Origin: a virus
DNA length: 64,000 nt
Virus record (IMG/VR): IMGVR_UViG_3300021405_000010
Coordinates: 1 to 64,000 of that record
Strand: one strand, 5' to 3'
Positions 24,124-30,887 of this stretch are shown here, piece by piece. The translations under genes and the position numbers were made by a program. Under the pieces are notes generated by a model. It saw nothing but the letters and a program-made list of their open reading frames with translations, was not told where the DNA came from and did no database searches. How positions within the stretch are numbered: the first letter of the stretch is position 1; every line of letters starts with the position of its first letter.

Positions 24124-24326
24124 TAGGCGACTGCTCCCGGTTGCTGCAACAGTGCGGCGATGTTGTATTCGGCTTTGGCTATCCTGCGGGTAGCTTCCAC
24201 TCGTGCTTCAGGACATTTCGTACACCCGTATTGATCACGGTTAGCGTCGATGATGGCGATCCGGGCGGTTTCTTCCGCGATGATGCGGATATTCTTGGCA
24301 ATTGCTTTGGCGAATTTAGCTTGCAT
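24123..24326 (-). CDS. small helical hypothetical protein with CxxC
   Basis: A 67-residue protein (AKAIAKNIRIIAEETARIAI, then YGCTKCPEARVEATRRIAKA). It has one CTKC pair and otherwise amphipathic helices. It lies just downstream of the T-tract terminator at 24338-24362 and has no obvious ribosome-binding site beyond AAGCTAAAT. Confidence 0.45.
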   Translation of the reverse strand: MQAKFAKAIAKNIRIIAEETARIAIIDANRDQYGCTKCPEARVEATRRIAKAEYNIAALLQQPGAVA

Positions 24327-24330
24327 AAAA

Positions 24331-24362
24331 AAAGGTTAGCCGGAGGGATAGAACCTCCGGCT
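24331..24362 (-). terminator. intrinsic terminator after the DUF932 gene
   Basis: A 9-bp perfect stem (24354-24362 with 24338-24346, AGCCGGAGG type) and a 7-base loop are followed on the minus strand by AACC and then seven T residues. It ends the transcript of the gene at 24380-25180. The AAAGCATGCTTT palindrome (24368-24379) lies between that gene's stop and the stem. This is the clearest rho-independent terminator in the window. Confidence 0.85.
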
Positions 24363-24379
24363 GGTGTAAAGCATGCTTT

Positions 24380-25180
24380 TTAGTTTTTGCTGAACAGCTC
24401 AGCGCACTCCCAGAGCTGGGTGTTGATCCGCGCTGACTCGGTGATCGACTTGATCGCCCGGGCCTTGCGTGCGCTCGACCACTCGGTGCCGTTCTGGACC
24501 AGCCGGTAGATCGGGTAGCCGCCCCGCAGGAGCCACTCCTGGGCCCGGTTAAACACGCGCCAGAGGTCAGCGCCGTCATCCTCGTACCGCTGGCTGGCGA
24601 GGATGTCCTCGATCGCTACAGTGCCGTCTGGCTCGTCGCCGTGCCGGATCTGGATGGCTTGGCGGACGAACTCGGTGGCGGCGGCTGGGGACATCTCGGT
24701 CTCCTTGAACTTGCGGATATGGGTGGCGATCTGGTCCACGTTCTCGCGGTAGGACTGAGCGACCAGGACGATCTCCTCGATCGTCTTATTGCCCCGGTGC
24801 GGGATCGTGACGGATTGGACCAAGCCCTCGGGCACTCGCATGCCATTCTTGCAGATCAGGCGTTCCAGCCCGGCCTGCATCCGGAAGGCTCCAGAGCCAT
24901 CGTGGGCGTTGCCCAGGTAGAACTGGGGTTTGACATCCCCCACGTTCTTCATCTGGATCGCCGGATCGCTCAAGGTGATCTCGTGCCGGGCGAAGAGCGG
25001 ATTGCGTGACCGGCTGTAGGATTGTTTGGCATCGACGACTGCCCAGTTGTCCTTGACCAGGACTTCGAGCACGTCGCGGGTGGAGATGAAGTTGTACGAC
25101 TCGGAAGTCGTAATAATGTTGCGCGCGGTCGCTAAAGCGGCTGGCGCGCGTCGGAGTAGGTTGGTATCTAGAACTTGCAT
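24380..25180 (-). CDS. DUF932-family phage/plasmid protein
   Basis: A 266-residue protein with the DUF932 pattern: SYNFISTRDVLEVLVKDNWA, HEITLSDPAIQMKNVGDVKP, Y.GNAHDGSGAFRMQAGLERLICKNGM (central hallmark), and a C-terminal VFNRAQEWLLRGGY helix. Family members occur in phages and plasmids and are of unknown function, possibly linked to DNA protection or replication. It has its own promoter (25181-25215) and its own terminator (24331-24362), so it forms a single-gene unit and is probably made early and abundantly. The start codon follows the -10 box by six bases, which suggests a leaderless mRNA. Confidence 0.85.
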   Translation of the reverse strand: MQVLDTNLLRRAPAALATARNIITTSESYNFISTRDVLEVLVKDNWAVVDAKQSYSRSRNPLFARHEITLSDPAIQMKNVGDVKPQFYLGNAHDGSGAFRMQAGLERLICKNGMRVPEGLVQSVTIPHRGNKTIEEIVLVAQSYRENVDQIATHIRKFKETEMSPAAATEFVRQAIQIRHGDEPDGTVAIEDILASQRYEDDGADLWRVFNRAQEWLLRGGYPIYRLVQNGTEWSSARKARAIKSITESARINTQLWECAELFSKN

Positions 25181-25215
25181 ACGGGTATTCTCAATTAGGA
25201 AATGATGTTTGTCAA
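25181..25215 (-). promoter_or_regulatory. sigma70-like promoter, predicted leaderless, for the DUF932 gene
   Basis: On the minus strand: TTGACA (25215-25210), a 17-base spacer containing TTTCCTAATT, GAGAAT (25192-25187), then ACCCGT and the ATG at 25180. The gap of six bases between -10 and ATG places the expected +1 on or beside the start codon, leaving no room for a ribosome-binding site. The same ACCCGTATG context is found at 28483. Confidence 0.7.
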
Positions 25216-25225
25216 GTGGGAAAGT

Positions 25226-25510
25226 TTATTGCCGTTTGCTGGCTTCGTATTCGGCTATTTCGGCGGCAATGCCGAGAGTCGGGGCCGAGCCAAGCGGATC
25301 CGGCCACCAGGGAGTGGCAGGCCCGATGCGCCAGAGGTCATGATAATAAAACTTCCCATCCATCTGGGAGACGCCCATTCCGATGCGCTCAAAGAGCCAG
25401 CGGGGGATCTGTCGCTTCCCCGGCTTTCTCGCAACGCGGCTCCGCTCTCTCTTGGCCTTGGTTTTCCCCGATATCTTGACTGTCGGGATTTTGGCGATCA
25501 GGGCGCTCAA
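25226..25510 (-). CDS. small hypothetical protein, TTG start
   Basis: A 94-residue protein beginning at a TTG (25510). A basic N-terminus (KISGKTKAKRERSRVARKPG) precedes a better-formed domain (IPRWLFERIGMGVSQMDGKF, then YHDLWRIGPATPWWPDPLG). The start is uncertain. The stop is close to the promoter of the DUF932 gene. No family is recognised. Confidence 0.45.
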   Translation of the reverse strand: MSALIAKIPTVKISGKTKAKRERSRVARKPGKRQIPRWLFERIGMGVSQMDGKFYYHDLWRIGPATPWWPDPLGSAPTLGIAAEIAEYEASKRQ

Positions 25511-25563
25511 CTGTACGCCGTTGATCCTCGACTCTTTTCCATTCTGGATTCATAAGTATGTTT

Positions 25564-26085
25564 TTACGCGAAGACCAGGATAACGCCCTCGGTCTCAAGG
25601 GTGATCACTATCTTGATTTTTCGGTTGGCTCGGATCTCTTCAATCACGTCCCGGTGCCGGATCCGGTTGCAGATCCTGGCAATGAAAACACCGCCCGGCT
25701 CCAGGTAGGGCTCCAGGCGTTTGAGCAGGGCTGGAACGCTCCTGGCGTAGTAGATCGATTCCCGGAAGAGGATCACGTCGTATTTGCGCGTCGGCAGGTA
25801 GCCATCCATGTCCGCAACCTGGAACTGGTGTTGAGGATTTCTGGCCATGGCTTTAGCAATAGCCTCTTTGGCGAAGTCCACTCCGGTGTAGGTGGTGAAC
25901 GCCATCTCGGCAGGCGTGCGGCCCGAGCCGCATCCGATCTCCAGGACTGAGCCAGGGTATCTCTGGAGCACTGGATAGATAGGGTCACCCTTGGTCTCCT
26001 GGTCCCAGGCGTCAGTCTTAAACTCCTGGTTCCAGGCGGTGGCCTTGGCCCCCAATGTTTTCAGTATTCTGCTGATCAACTTCAT
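25564..26085 (-). CDS. class I SAM-dependent methyltransferase
   Basis: About 173 residues from the ATG at 26085. Signature SVLEIGCGSGRTPAEMAF (SAM-binding motif I, about residues 47-64), YTGVDFAKEAIAKAM (motif II with the acidic D), FQVADMDGYLP and YDVILFRESIYY (motif IV). The fold resembles methyltransferase types 11/12/25 acting on small molecules or glycans. No DNA-methyltransferase catalytic motif (DPPY or PC) is seen. It lies in the early small-gene region. AAGCATGCTT (26086-26095) lies directly upstream of the start. Confidence 0.85.
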   Translation of the reverse strand: MKLISRILKTLGAKATAWNQEFKTDAWDQETKGDPIYPVLQRYPGSVLEIGCGSGRTPAEMAFTTYTGVDFAKEAIAKAMARNPQHQFQVADMDGYLPTRKYDVILFRESIYYARSVPALLKRLEPYLEPGGVFIARICNRIRHRDVIEEIRANRKIKIVITLETEGVILVFA

Positions 26086-26096
26086 AAGCATGCTTT

Positions 26097-26294
26097 TTAC
26101 AGGCTCCTCCAATTCCTCTTGCACCGTTGGAGCCAGTTCTCCCGGGCGATGGCAGCGCGCTCAGCGTCTTCCTGGTCTTCCCTGGCGCGTTGCGCGGGGC
26201 CTAGACCCTGTCGCCGGATCTGTTCCAGCAGTTCGTTAGTCTCCTCCTGCTGTGCGCGAATGCTCCGCAGTTGGAAAAATTCAATCAGGCTCAT
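26097..26294 (-). CDS. short coiled-coil protein
   Basis: A 65-residue protein, one long charged helix (FFQLRSIRAQQEETNELLEQ, then AREDQEDAERAAIARENWLQ). The plan of a short hydrophobic start followed by R/Q/E-rich heptads resembles the 65-residue protein at 60851-61048, which has an added membrane segment. Function unknown. It lies 4 bases from the upstream gene's stop. Confidence 0.55.
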   Translation of the reverse strand: MSLIEFFQLRSIRAQQEETNELLEQIRRQGLGPAQRAREDQEDAERAAIARENWLQRCKRNWRSL

Positions 26295-26297
26295 AAA

Positions 26298-26477
26298 TCA
26301 GGTATTTTGATCGTAGCTGCGTTCGTCCTCGTAATCGACCTGGGAGTCGAGCTGCATCCAGGCTTCTTTGAGGGCATGGCTGATGTTGGGGTACTGGCCT
26401 TCTTGGTCGTCGATCAGGTCGATCGCCTCTTGGACCAGCTGGGCCGCGCGTTCAAGGCGTTCAAAGTTGGTGATCAT
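26298..26477 (-). CDS. 59-residue acidic helical protein
   Basis: Translated from the ATG at 26477: MITNFERLERAAQLVQEAID, then QYPNISHALKEAWMQLDSQ and an acidic tail. The pattern of two amphipathic helices around a YPNI turn recurs in small conserved phage proteins. Its start makes an ATGA overlap with the stop of the micro-peptide gene upstream. Confidence 0.55.
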   Translation of the reverse strand: MITNFERLERAAQLVQEAIDLIDDQEGQYPNISHALKEAWMQLDSQVDYEDERSYDQNT

Positions 26478-26554
26478 AGGTTGACGATGTCGTCAAAGAT
26501 TTGCTTGATCGCCCGGTAGGCGATGTAGAAGAAGAGGAGGACGAGAATAGACAT
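26474..26554 (-). CDS. 26-residue membrane micro-peptide behind a strong promoter
   Basis: MSILVLLFFYIAYRAIKQIF, then DDIVNL: one membrane helix with a charged cytoplasmic tail. The ATG lies five bases after a perfect TATAAT box (26565-26560), which itself is 17 bases from TTTACC. The micro-peptide is therefore the first, probably leaderless, frame of its transcript. Its stop overlaps the next start (ATGA). Confidence 0.55.
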   Translation of the reverse strand: MSILVLLFFYIAYRAIKQIFDDIVNL

Positions 26555-26588
26555 ATGATATTATACGGTTGTTTCCTGATTAGGTAAA
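26555..26588 (-). promoter_or_regulatory. strong sigma70-like promoter, predicted leaderless
   Basis: Minus strand: TTTACC (26588-26583), a 17-base spacer with the AATCAGGAAA motif, TATAAT (26565-26560), five bases, then the ATG at 26554. It serves the micro-peptide gene and the genes to 25564. It lies at the 3' end of the gene at 26561-26773. Confidence 0.75.
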
Positions 26589-26773
26589 GCGATGTGTTTA
26601 GTCTCCCGGTGATTCTTCTGGCGGCAGGCGTCAGAGCAGAACCACCGATCGATCCGCGAGCCCGGCGGTAAGGGGCCATTGCACTGCAGGCATTCTCGTG
26701 GGTTCTCGGTCTCAAATTCGGCGCGTTTAGCCGCGCGCCATCGGCGTTTGTATTCGGCCCGGCGGCGAGCCAT
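26561..26773 (-). CDS. small zinc-finger protein with basic N-terminus
   Basis: A 70-residue protein: a very basic start (RRRAEYKRRWRAAKRAEFET), then ECLQCNGPLPPGSRIDRWFCSDACRQKNHR, a four-cysteine CxxC-CxxxC knuckle of the type seen in transposase/HNH-like zinc ribbons and toxin-associated regulators. DNA binding is likely. The start is preceded by AAAGTAATGGCTC-like sequence with weak ribosome-binding potential. Confidence 0.6.
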   Translation of the reverse strand: MARRRAEYKRRWRAAKRAEFETENPRECLQCNGPLPPGSRIDRWFCSDACRQKNHRETKHIALPNQETTV

Positions 26774-26777
26774 TACT

Positions 26778-27026
26778 TTAGTCCGCTTGGTAGTTGAAGT
26801 AGAAGCGCGGCATGTGCTGGAATTCCAAGCTGCCCTTCTGGCCGGTCACCTTGTCTCTGACAACCACGTAGGGAGCCATAAAGCCGATCACCTCATACTG
26901 AGAGGCGCGCAGCTCGTCGGTGCTCCATACTTGGCCGTAGAGGGCTTCCAGCTCGGCCCGTGGGCCAGCTTCACTGTTCAGCTCGGCTTGGCGAGCACGT
27001 CGGATTGATTCGGTTTCGTCTTGCAT
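26778..27026 (-). CDS. small hypothetical protein
   Basis: An 82-residue protein from the ATG at 27026, preceded by a good AAGGA site (AAAAGGAACGTATG). A helical start (DETESIRRARQAELNSEAGP) precedes a beta-rich end (YEVIGFMAPYVVVRDKVTGQ, then HMPRFYFNY). No family is recognised. Confidence 0.55.
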   Translation of the reverse strand: MQDETESIRRARQAELNSEAGPRAELEALYGQVWSTDELRASQYEVIGFMAPYVVVRDKVTGQKGSLEFQHMPRFYFNYQAD

Positions 27027-27040
27027 ACGTTCCTTTTGGT

Positions 27041-27358
27041 TTACTTGGTTTTGGCCCACTGATCGAGGGCATCGCAGCAGGTGCGAAGCTGCGATCCGCG
27101 CCCGTACTTGGCCTGATACTTCACACCCAGGTGATCACAGATCTGCATGGCCAGATCATGGGCATCGGCTCCCCTGGCGCTTTTGGCACCGTCATGGAGA
27201 GTCAGGCCCTTGGGTTCATTCGGGCTGGCGTAGGCGATGTAGGTGACAGGCGTGAGCCCGAAAGGCTCGGCCAGCTTTTGCGCGCCTTCCTCAGAGAGGA
27301 AAGCGTGGTCGTATTGGCGAAGCTCGTCGATCGCCTTGGTGAGTTTGTCGTTTGGCAT
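27041..27358 (-). CDS. small hypothetical protein
   Basis: A 105-residue protein (FLSEEGAQKLAEPFGLTPVT, then AHDLAMQICDHLGVKYQAKY). It reads as a compact alpha/beta domain with two cysteines in RTCCDALDQW. Function unknown. It is separated from the gene upstream by the hairpin at 27394-27425. Confidence 0.55.
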   Translation of the reverse strand: MPNDKLTKAIDELRQYDHAFLSEEGAQKLAEPFGLTPVTYIAYASPNEPKGLTLHDGAKSARGADAHDLAMQICDHLGVKYQAKYGRGSQLRTCCDALDQWAKTK

Positions 27359-27393
27359 TTGGTTGGTTTGGCGGCTGGGTTGAAGTCGCGCCT

Positions 27394-27425
27394 AGCAGCC
27401 CCGCTGGCGTGCCTGTGGGGCTGCT
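27394..27425. terminator. 9-bp stem-loop between minus-strand genes
   Basis: AGCAGCCCC (27394-27402) pairs with GGGGCTGCT (27417-27425) around a 14-base loop. It lies between the stop of 27438-27701 and the start of 27041-27358. There is no T-run, so weak termination or mRNA stabilisation is possible. Confidence 0.45.
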
Positions 27426-27437
27426 GTGGCGCGTTTG

Positions 27438-27701
27438 TCAGGCATTCTTGAGGATTGTCCTGACGTGAACCGGCTTGATGACTCCTGGGCCGCCGTAGGC
27501 CTCCGCGAGGTAGTCAAGGGTGCGCGGCATGAAATGATTGGAATAGACGGCTGTGGTGAGCGGCCTGATCGCCTTATAGTGGACTCGGTCCTGGGCGTTG
27601 AGGGCCGCCACCATTGTATAGTGACGGCTGATGACGGCTCCCAGCCATCCGGGCCCACGCGGAGCGTAGTCAGGGTTGATCAGGATGTAGTAGGTTTTCA
27701 T
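27438..27701 (-). CDS. small hypothetical protein
   Basis: An 87-residue protein from the ATG at 27701 (MKTYYILINPDYAPRGPGWL, then DRVHYKAIRPLTTAVYSNHF). It looks like a small alpha/beta fold. No family is recognised. A GGCATGCTTTT sequence, a near match to the repeated AAGCATGCTT palindrome, lies just upstream of the start. Confidence 0.55.
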   Translation of the reverse strand: MKTYYILINPDYAPRGPGWLGAVISRHYTMVAALNAQDRVHYKAIRPLTTAVYSNHFMPRTLDYLAEAYGGPGVIKPVHVRTILKNA

Positions 27702-27723
27702 GGAAGGCATGCTTTTGGTTGTG

Positions 27724-27743
27724 GGGCCCGGTTGCCCGGGCCC
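27724..27743. terminator. GC-rich hairpin after the DUF6011-like gene
   Basis: GGGCCCGG (27724-27731) and CCGGGCCC (27736-27743) form an 8-bp stem with a 4-base loop just beyond the minus-strand stop at 27755. The T-run is absent. Confidence 0.5.
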
Positions 27744-27754
27744 GTGTTACGGCT

Positions 27755-28198
27755 CTACAGGTCCAGCCCCATCAGCTCGCGGCAATATTGGCCCAGGCCG
27801 GAGTCAATCGACTCAGGGACAGTCAGCGTGCGGCCACAGCGTCCACAGCGGCCTTCATGGCGGATCACCAGCTGAGCCGGGATTGCATCGCCATGGTCGA
27901 AGTTCCAGAAGTAGTTGAAGGCCTTCCAGCTGGGGGCATCGATGCTGACTCGTGAGTTCTTGGTCAGCATGAAACGGCCATCGCGGATCAGGCCCAGGTA
28001 GCGGAAATCGTTCTCGTTGTCGGGCCCGGAGAGGAGGTTGACGAAGTGGACCGTGTCGCGGCCTTCCTCGGATTTCTCGCGCACCTTGAAGGTGAAATGC
28101 GCGCCGGTTTTCAGGCTCTCCAGCGTGATGGTGGCGTTGCCTGCCAGCGTGAACGTCTTGGCGTCAGCGATGCTGGCGAAGTGGTGGTTGACTTGCAT
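27755..28198 (-). CDS. DUF6011-like zinc-ribbon protein
   Basis: A 147-residue protein. The N-terminal two-thirds form a beta-rich domain (TFTLAGNATITLESLKTGAH, then DFRYLGLIRDGRFMLTKNSR). The C-terminus CGRCGRTLTVPESIDSGLGQYC matches the treble-clef-like DUF6011 pattern (CGxCGRxLTxPxSxxxGxGPxC) common in phage and actinobacterial proteins. Function unknown. It begins with a CGTATGCAA context shared by several early genes and has no clear ribosome-binding site. Confidence 0.7.
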   Translation of the reverse strand: MQVNHHFASIADAKTFTLAGNATITLESLKTGAHFTFKVREKSEEGRDTVHFVNLLSGPDNENDFRYLGLIRDGRFMLTKNSRVSIDAPSWKAFNYFWNFDHGDAIPAQLVIRHEGRCGRCGRTLTVPESIDSGLGQYCRELMGLDL

Positions 28199-28248
28199 AC
28201 GATTTTGGGGTGGGTTTGGGGCCCCCTCGGAGAGCCCCGGTTAAAAGT

Positions 28249-28482
28249 TTAGGAGTGAAAACCGGCGGCGTTCAGCGCGCTATTGGTGCGGAGCAGGAAG
28301 GTCGCGGCGGACTTGAGATTCTTGCGGGATTGCTCCAGCCAGTACCGCCGGTCAGCGTTCAGCTCGTGGGCGATCGCGACATTGAGCAGATGCACCATGC
28401 CGTCCAGGGCTTCCTGGGCGGTGGTGTTGGGGGTTTGCCAGTCAGTGACTAGGCTTTCGTAGTTGGAAACAGGAACTTGCAT
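28249..28482 (-). CDS. small helical hypothetical protein, predicted leaderless
   Basis: A 77-residue protein from the ATG at 28482 (ETQ-poor, helical: AQEALDGMVHLLNVAIAHEL, then YWLEQSRKNLKSAATFLLRT). It is the first gene after the promoter at 28483-28517, with ACCCGTATG at its start. No family is recognised. Confidence 0.55.
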   Translation of the reverse strand: MQVPVSNYESLVTDWQTPNTTAQEALDGMVHLLNVAIAHELNADRRYWLEQSRKNLKSAATFLLRTNSALNAAGFHS

Positions 28483-28517
28483 ACGGGTATATAACGACAC
28501 TTTCCTAATTAGGTAAA
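28483..28517 (-). promoter_or_regulatory. sigma70-like promoter, predicted leaderless
   Basis: Minus strand: TTTACC (28517-28512), a 17-base spacer starting TAATTAGGAAAG, TTATAT (28494-28489), ACCCGT, then the ATG at 28482. Same layout as at 26555; same six-base ACCCGT as at 25181. Confidence 0.7.
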
Positions 28518-28521
28518 GCGA

Positions 28522-28707
28522 TTATTTGTGATGGAGCAAAGATATTTGATGGGTGGCCTTGGAGATGGCGACAATGGCCAGCTCGAAGGCTTTCAGGCCA
28601 GCGTCCTCTTCCCCCATCAGAAAACAGTCACGAGCAGTCTGGGCCCGATCGATTAGCACCACCAGGGCCGCGTCAAGCATCTCGGGATCAAATTGATCAG
28701 CTTTCAT
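28522..28707 (-). CDS. short helical hypothetical protein
   Basis: A 61-residue protein (PEMLDAALVVLIDRAQTARD, then LKAFELAIVAISKATHQIS). Helical, with no family recognised. It is coupled to the acyltransferase gene by an ATGA overlap, so it is made from the same mRNA. Confidence 0.5.
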   Translation of the reverse strand: MKADQFDPEMLDAALVVLIDRAQTARDCFLMGEEDAGLKAFELAIVAISKATHQISLLHHK

Positions 28708-29639
28708 TTGCCGCCCCCGCTGAGCCGTTTACCCAAGCTAATCCCAGGCCGCTCGACCAGGGCGTAAAGCACAAGCGAGAGGCCGTAAACGACCGGCACA
28801 CAGATCACCAAAGTAAGACCGGCTCTCTCAATCGTGGACCAGTTGCGCGGGATAACCCTAGTAATCAGGGCCAGCACCGGGTAATGGATCAGGTAGGTTG
28901 AGTAACTGATCTCACCCAGACGCACGAGCCAGGGCGCATAGTGGTACATCGTGGTAGGCCGGTTCTTGGTCGAGAAGAGATAGATCAGCGCCCCGGCCAA
29001 AAAGAAAAAGAACTTCTGCGGCAAAAAGCCGCCGGAGCCCAGCCAGTAGATACTGACGCGCGAGGCCACCGGAGCCATCAGGAAAACGGCGCTGGGGACG
29101 CCAACAAGTAAGGCACCTTTTAAGCCCGTTCTGGACAGCCACCAGATGAGTAGCGGTGCGACGAGGTAGAGCTGGAATTCGAGACTGATACTCCAGGCTG
29201 GGACCAGGAAGGCGTACTGGCTCATCGGCAGCCAGATAGTGGGGATAAGGCCATGGAGCAACACCGCATGAGCCGCCAAGTGCCACCAGAAGAAATGGTT
29301 CTCACTCTGTTCAATCAGGGGGTTAGTGGGCGACTGGATCGCGCCCACGGTCAAGGGGCGAACGGCCAGTGAGATGAGCAGACAGACCAGGAAGACGGGA
29401 AAGAGCCGCATGAAGCGGCGGAAGATAAAGACGCCGTAGCTCTCGCGCTTGGTCAGGATCAATTGCGTGATGACAAAGCCTGAGAGGATGATAAAGCCCT
29501 CGACAGCTGACTCGCCAATTCTCCTCTGGGTTTCGCCCTGGATTCCACTGACCCAGGCGACGTGGACCATGACGACGGCCCAGGCCAGGATGCCTCGCAG
29601 GACATCGAGGGTGTAATTGCGGTTGGATTGATTTTGCAT
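28704..29639 (-). CDS. membrane O-acyltransferase (acyltransferase 3 / OafA-like)
   Basis: A 311-residue protein from the ATG at 29639. It carries the acyltransferase-3 hallmarks: N-terminal LDVLRGILAWAVVMVHV with the catalytic-type R..H pair, EGFIILSGFVITQL, FRRFMRLFPVFLV, and a central WSISLEFQLYLVAPLL. About nine to ten membrane helices are visible, ending with EISYSTYLIHYPVLA. The family transfers acetyl or other acyl groups to O-antigen, peptidoglycan or exopolysaccharide and is used by phages for serotype conversion. It is somewhat shorter than the usual 340-380 residues. The AACGTTGAGCAT operator-like site lies just upstream. Confidence 0.9.
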   Translation of the reverse strand: MQNQSNRNYTLDVLRGILAWAVVMVHVAWVSGIQGETQRRIGESAVEGFIILSGFVITQLILTKRESYGVFIFRRFMRLFPVFLVCLLISLAVRPLTVGAIQSPTNPLIEQSENHFFWWHLAAHAVLLHGLIPTIWLPMSQYAFLVPAWSISLEFQLYLVAPLLIWWLSRTGLKGALLVGVPSAVFLMAPVASRVSIYWLGSGGFLPQKFFFFLAGALIYLFSTKNRPTTMYHYAPWLVRLGEISYSTYLIHYPVLALITRVIPRNWSTIERAGLTLVICVPVVYGLSLVLYALVERPGISLGKRLSGGGK

Positions 29640-29847
29640 GTTGTTAAACGTTGAGCATGAGTGACTTATATTGTTTATAATTTCTAACAAAAACGGCCCT
29701 TTTTCGCCCGGCCACAAAGGCCCCTAATCGCCTCGCTGGCGCGTCGGAGCAACGTTGTGATAGATTGGACGTCTTTTATGCCCAACGTTTGTACGGGGCT
29801 CCTGGAGCGTTTAAAGGCCATATCGACTTTTAGCAAATTTGGGCAGT
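29640..29847. promoter_or_regulatory. intergenic control region upstream of the acyltransferase
   Basis: A 208-base gap. It contains two copies of the AACGTT motif in opposite orientation (AACGTTGAGCAT, 29647-29658; ATGCCCAACGTTTG, 29778-29791) and an AT-rich stretch with TATAAAC/TATAAG boxes near 29668-29685, a likely minus-strand promoter. A G/C-rich part around 29693-29745 can form hairpins. No gene is seen in it. Confidence 0.5.
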
Positions 29848-29943
29848 TTAGCCCCACCATTTGGTCCAGAGAATGACGCCCACGAGCGGCCCCAGGAGCA
29901 GCAGCAGCAGGGGCACCACGGCGTGAAGGAATTGGCTCATCAT
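29848..29943 (-). CDS. 31-residue membrane micro-peptide
   Basis: MMSQFLHAVVPLLLLLLGPL, then VGVILWTKWWG: one membrane helix with an aromatic end. The start codon pair overlaps the stop of the upstream membrane protein gene (ATGATGA), implying translational coupling. Too short for assignment. Confidence 0.5.
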   Translation of the reverse strand: MMSQFLHAVVPLLLLLLGPLVGVILWTKWWG

Positions 29944-30113
29944 AGCGGCCCAGTGGCCCAGGTTAAAAAATAGACTGCCCCCAGGATCAGGAAGCCCCAC
30001 AGGATCGGCCAGCGGAGCCACCACATGACTTGGAGCATGCAGCCCAGGACCAGAGCAACACCGGCCAGGAACAAGCCAGAAAGCAGAAAGGTAAGCAGGT
30101 CGGGGTGGTTCAT
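29940..30113 (-). CDS. small two-helix membrane protein
   Basis: A 57-residue protein with two hydrophobic helices (LLTFLLSGLFLAGVALVLGC and LWGFLILGAVYFLTWA) joined by an RW turn. The length fits a small holin-type or inner-membrane protein, but no family is recognised. It is coupled on both sides by short overlaps and followed by the micro-peptide. Confidence 0.55.
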   Translation of the reverse strand: MNHPDLLTFLLSGLFLAGVALVLGCMLQVMWWLRWPILWGFLILGAVYFLTWATGPL

Positions 30114-30394
30114 TTGTAGCCGCCCTCCTGGCCGAAGCACCGCTTGCAGCGATGCACTCTATATTTAGGCAGCTCGGCGTGTTCACTCTGGTAAGCGCCC
30201 ATCTTGCGGCCTGTGCATTTGGCGACGTAGTAGACCCAGGCGATCAGGTGCGAGCGTTCGTAGCGCACCTCCTTGCGCACGCCCAGGTGATAAACGCCCC
30301 GGTCAGAGTAGAGGAAGGCGGTGGCCGGTTTGGCGTCTTCACGCGCATGCTTGGCCAGCTTCTCCGGCGTGACGGTTTCCAGTGGCTCGTTCAT
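30110..30394 (-). CDS. small hypothetical protein with CxxC tail
   Basis: A 94-residue protein (AFLYSDRGVYHLGVRKEVRY, then YYVAKCTGRKMGAYQSEHAE) ending RCKRCFGQEGG. Beta-rich with a possible zinc knuckle. No family is recognised. It overlaps both neighbours by 4 bases. Confidence 0.5.
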   Translation of the reverse strand: MNEPLETVTPEKLAKHAREDAKPATAFLYSDRGVYHLGVRKEVRYERSHLIAWVYYVAKCTGRKMGAYQSEHAELPKYRVHRCKRCFGQEGGYK

Positions 30395-30597
30395 CGCTTG
30401 ATGCTCCGAAGCTCGTTGTACTTGTCCCGGGCAGCTTCCCAGGAGCGGAAATGGACGCCGGTATTGTAATAGCCGATGAAGTAGATCTCTTTATCGGTGT
30501 AAAGCCGCTGGAGGCTCTTATAGGAACAGGAAGCGATCACGCCAGCCTCGGGGGCTGGCGTGTAGTCATTCGGAATTTGTTTCTTGAACATTGGCAT
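30391..30597 (-). CDS. small hypothetical protein
   Basis: A 68-residue protein (YFIGYYNTGVHFRSWEAARD). Its strand-strand-helix reading resembles small phage proteins that bind substrates weakly. Function unknown. An in-frame ATG two codons later is an alternative start. Confidence 0.5.
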   Translation of the reverse strand: MPMFKKQIPNDYTPAPEAGVIASCSYKSLQRLYTDKEIYFIGYYNTGVHFRSWEAARDKYNELRSIKR

Positions 30598-30612
30598 ACG
30601 ATTTGAAGCGAG

Positions 30613-30885
30613 TTACTTATCCTCCATCCGCGCCCGGTAGATCATGCAGGCCGGGCCTATGATCTCGGTGACGATCTCGCGGTAGAGTGCCTGGGCGGCG
30701 GAACGCTGGCCGTTCCAGTCGTTGGCCGGGCCGTACTCGCCCAGCTCGCACAGGGCGACCCAGGCGGCCTGATCCTGCAGCGTACCGGCCCACATGCAGT
30801 TGGCAAAGAGGCCGATCGAGTATTCCTTATCGGCCAGGAGCGAGGCGGCGGTTTTGTGAGGCTCGATTGTGTAGGTGGTGGTCAT
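30613..30885 (-). CDS. small hypothetical protein
   Basis: A 90-residue protein (SIGLFANCMWAGTLQDQAAW, then AQALYREIVTEIIGPACMIY), mainly helical with Trp-rich loops. No family is recognised. It ends 15 bases before the gene at 30391. Confidence 0.5.
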   Translation of the reverse strand: MTTTYTIEPHKTAASLLADKEYSIGLFANCMWAGTLQDQAAWVALCELGEYGPANDWNGQRSAAQALYREIVTEIIGPACMIYRARMEDK

Positions 30886-30887
30886 GA

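Noticed and set aside
25389-25598. Minus frame overlapping 25226-25510
   Set aside because: Its first 16 residues look plausible but the rest is charged low-complexity; a frameshift joining it to 25226-25510 cannot be shown.
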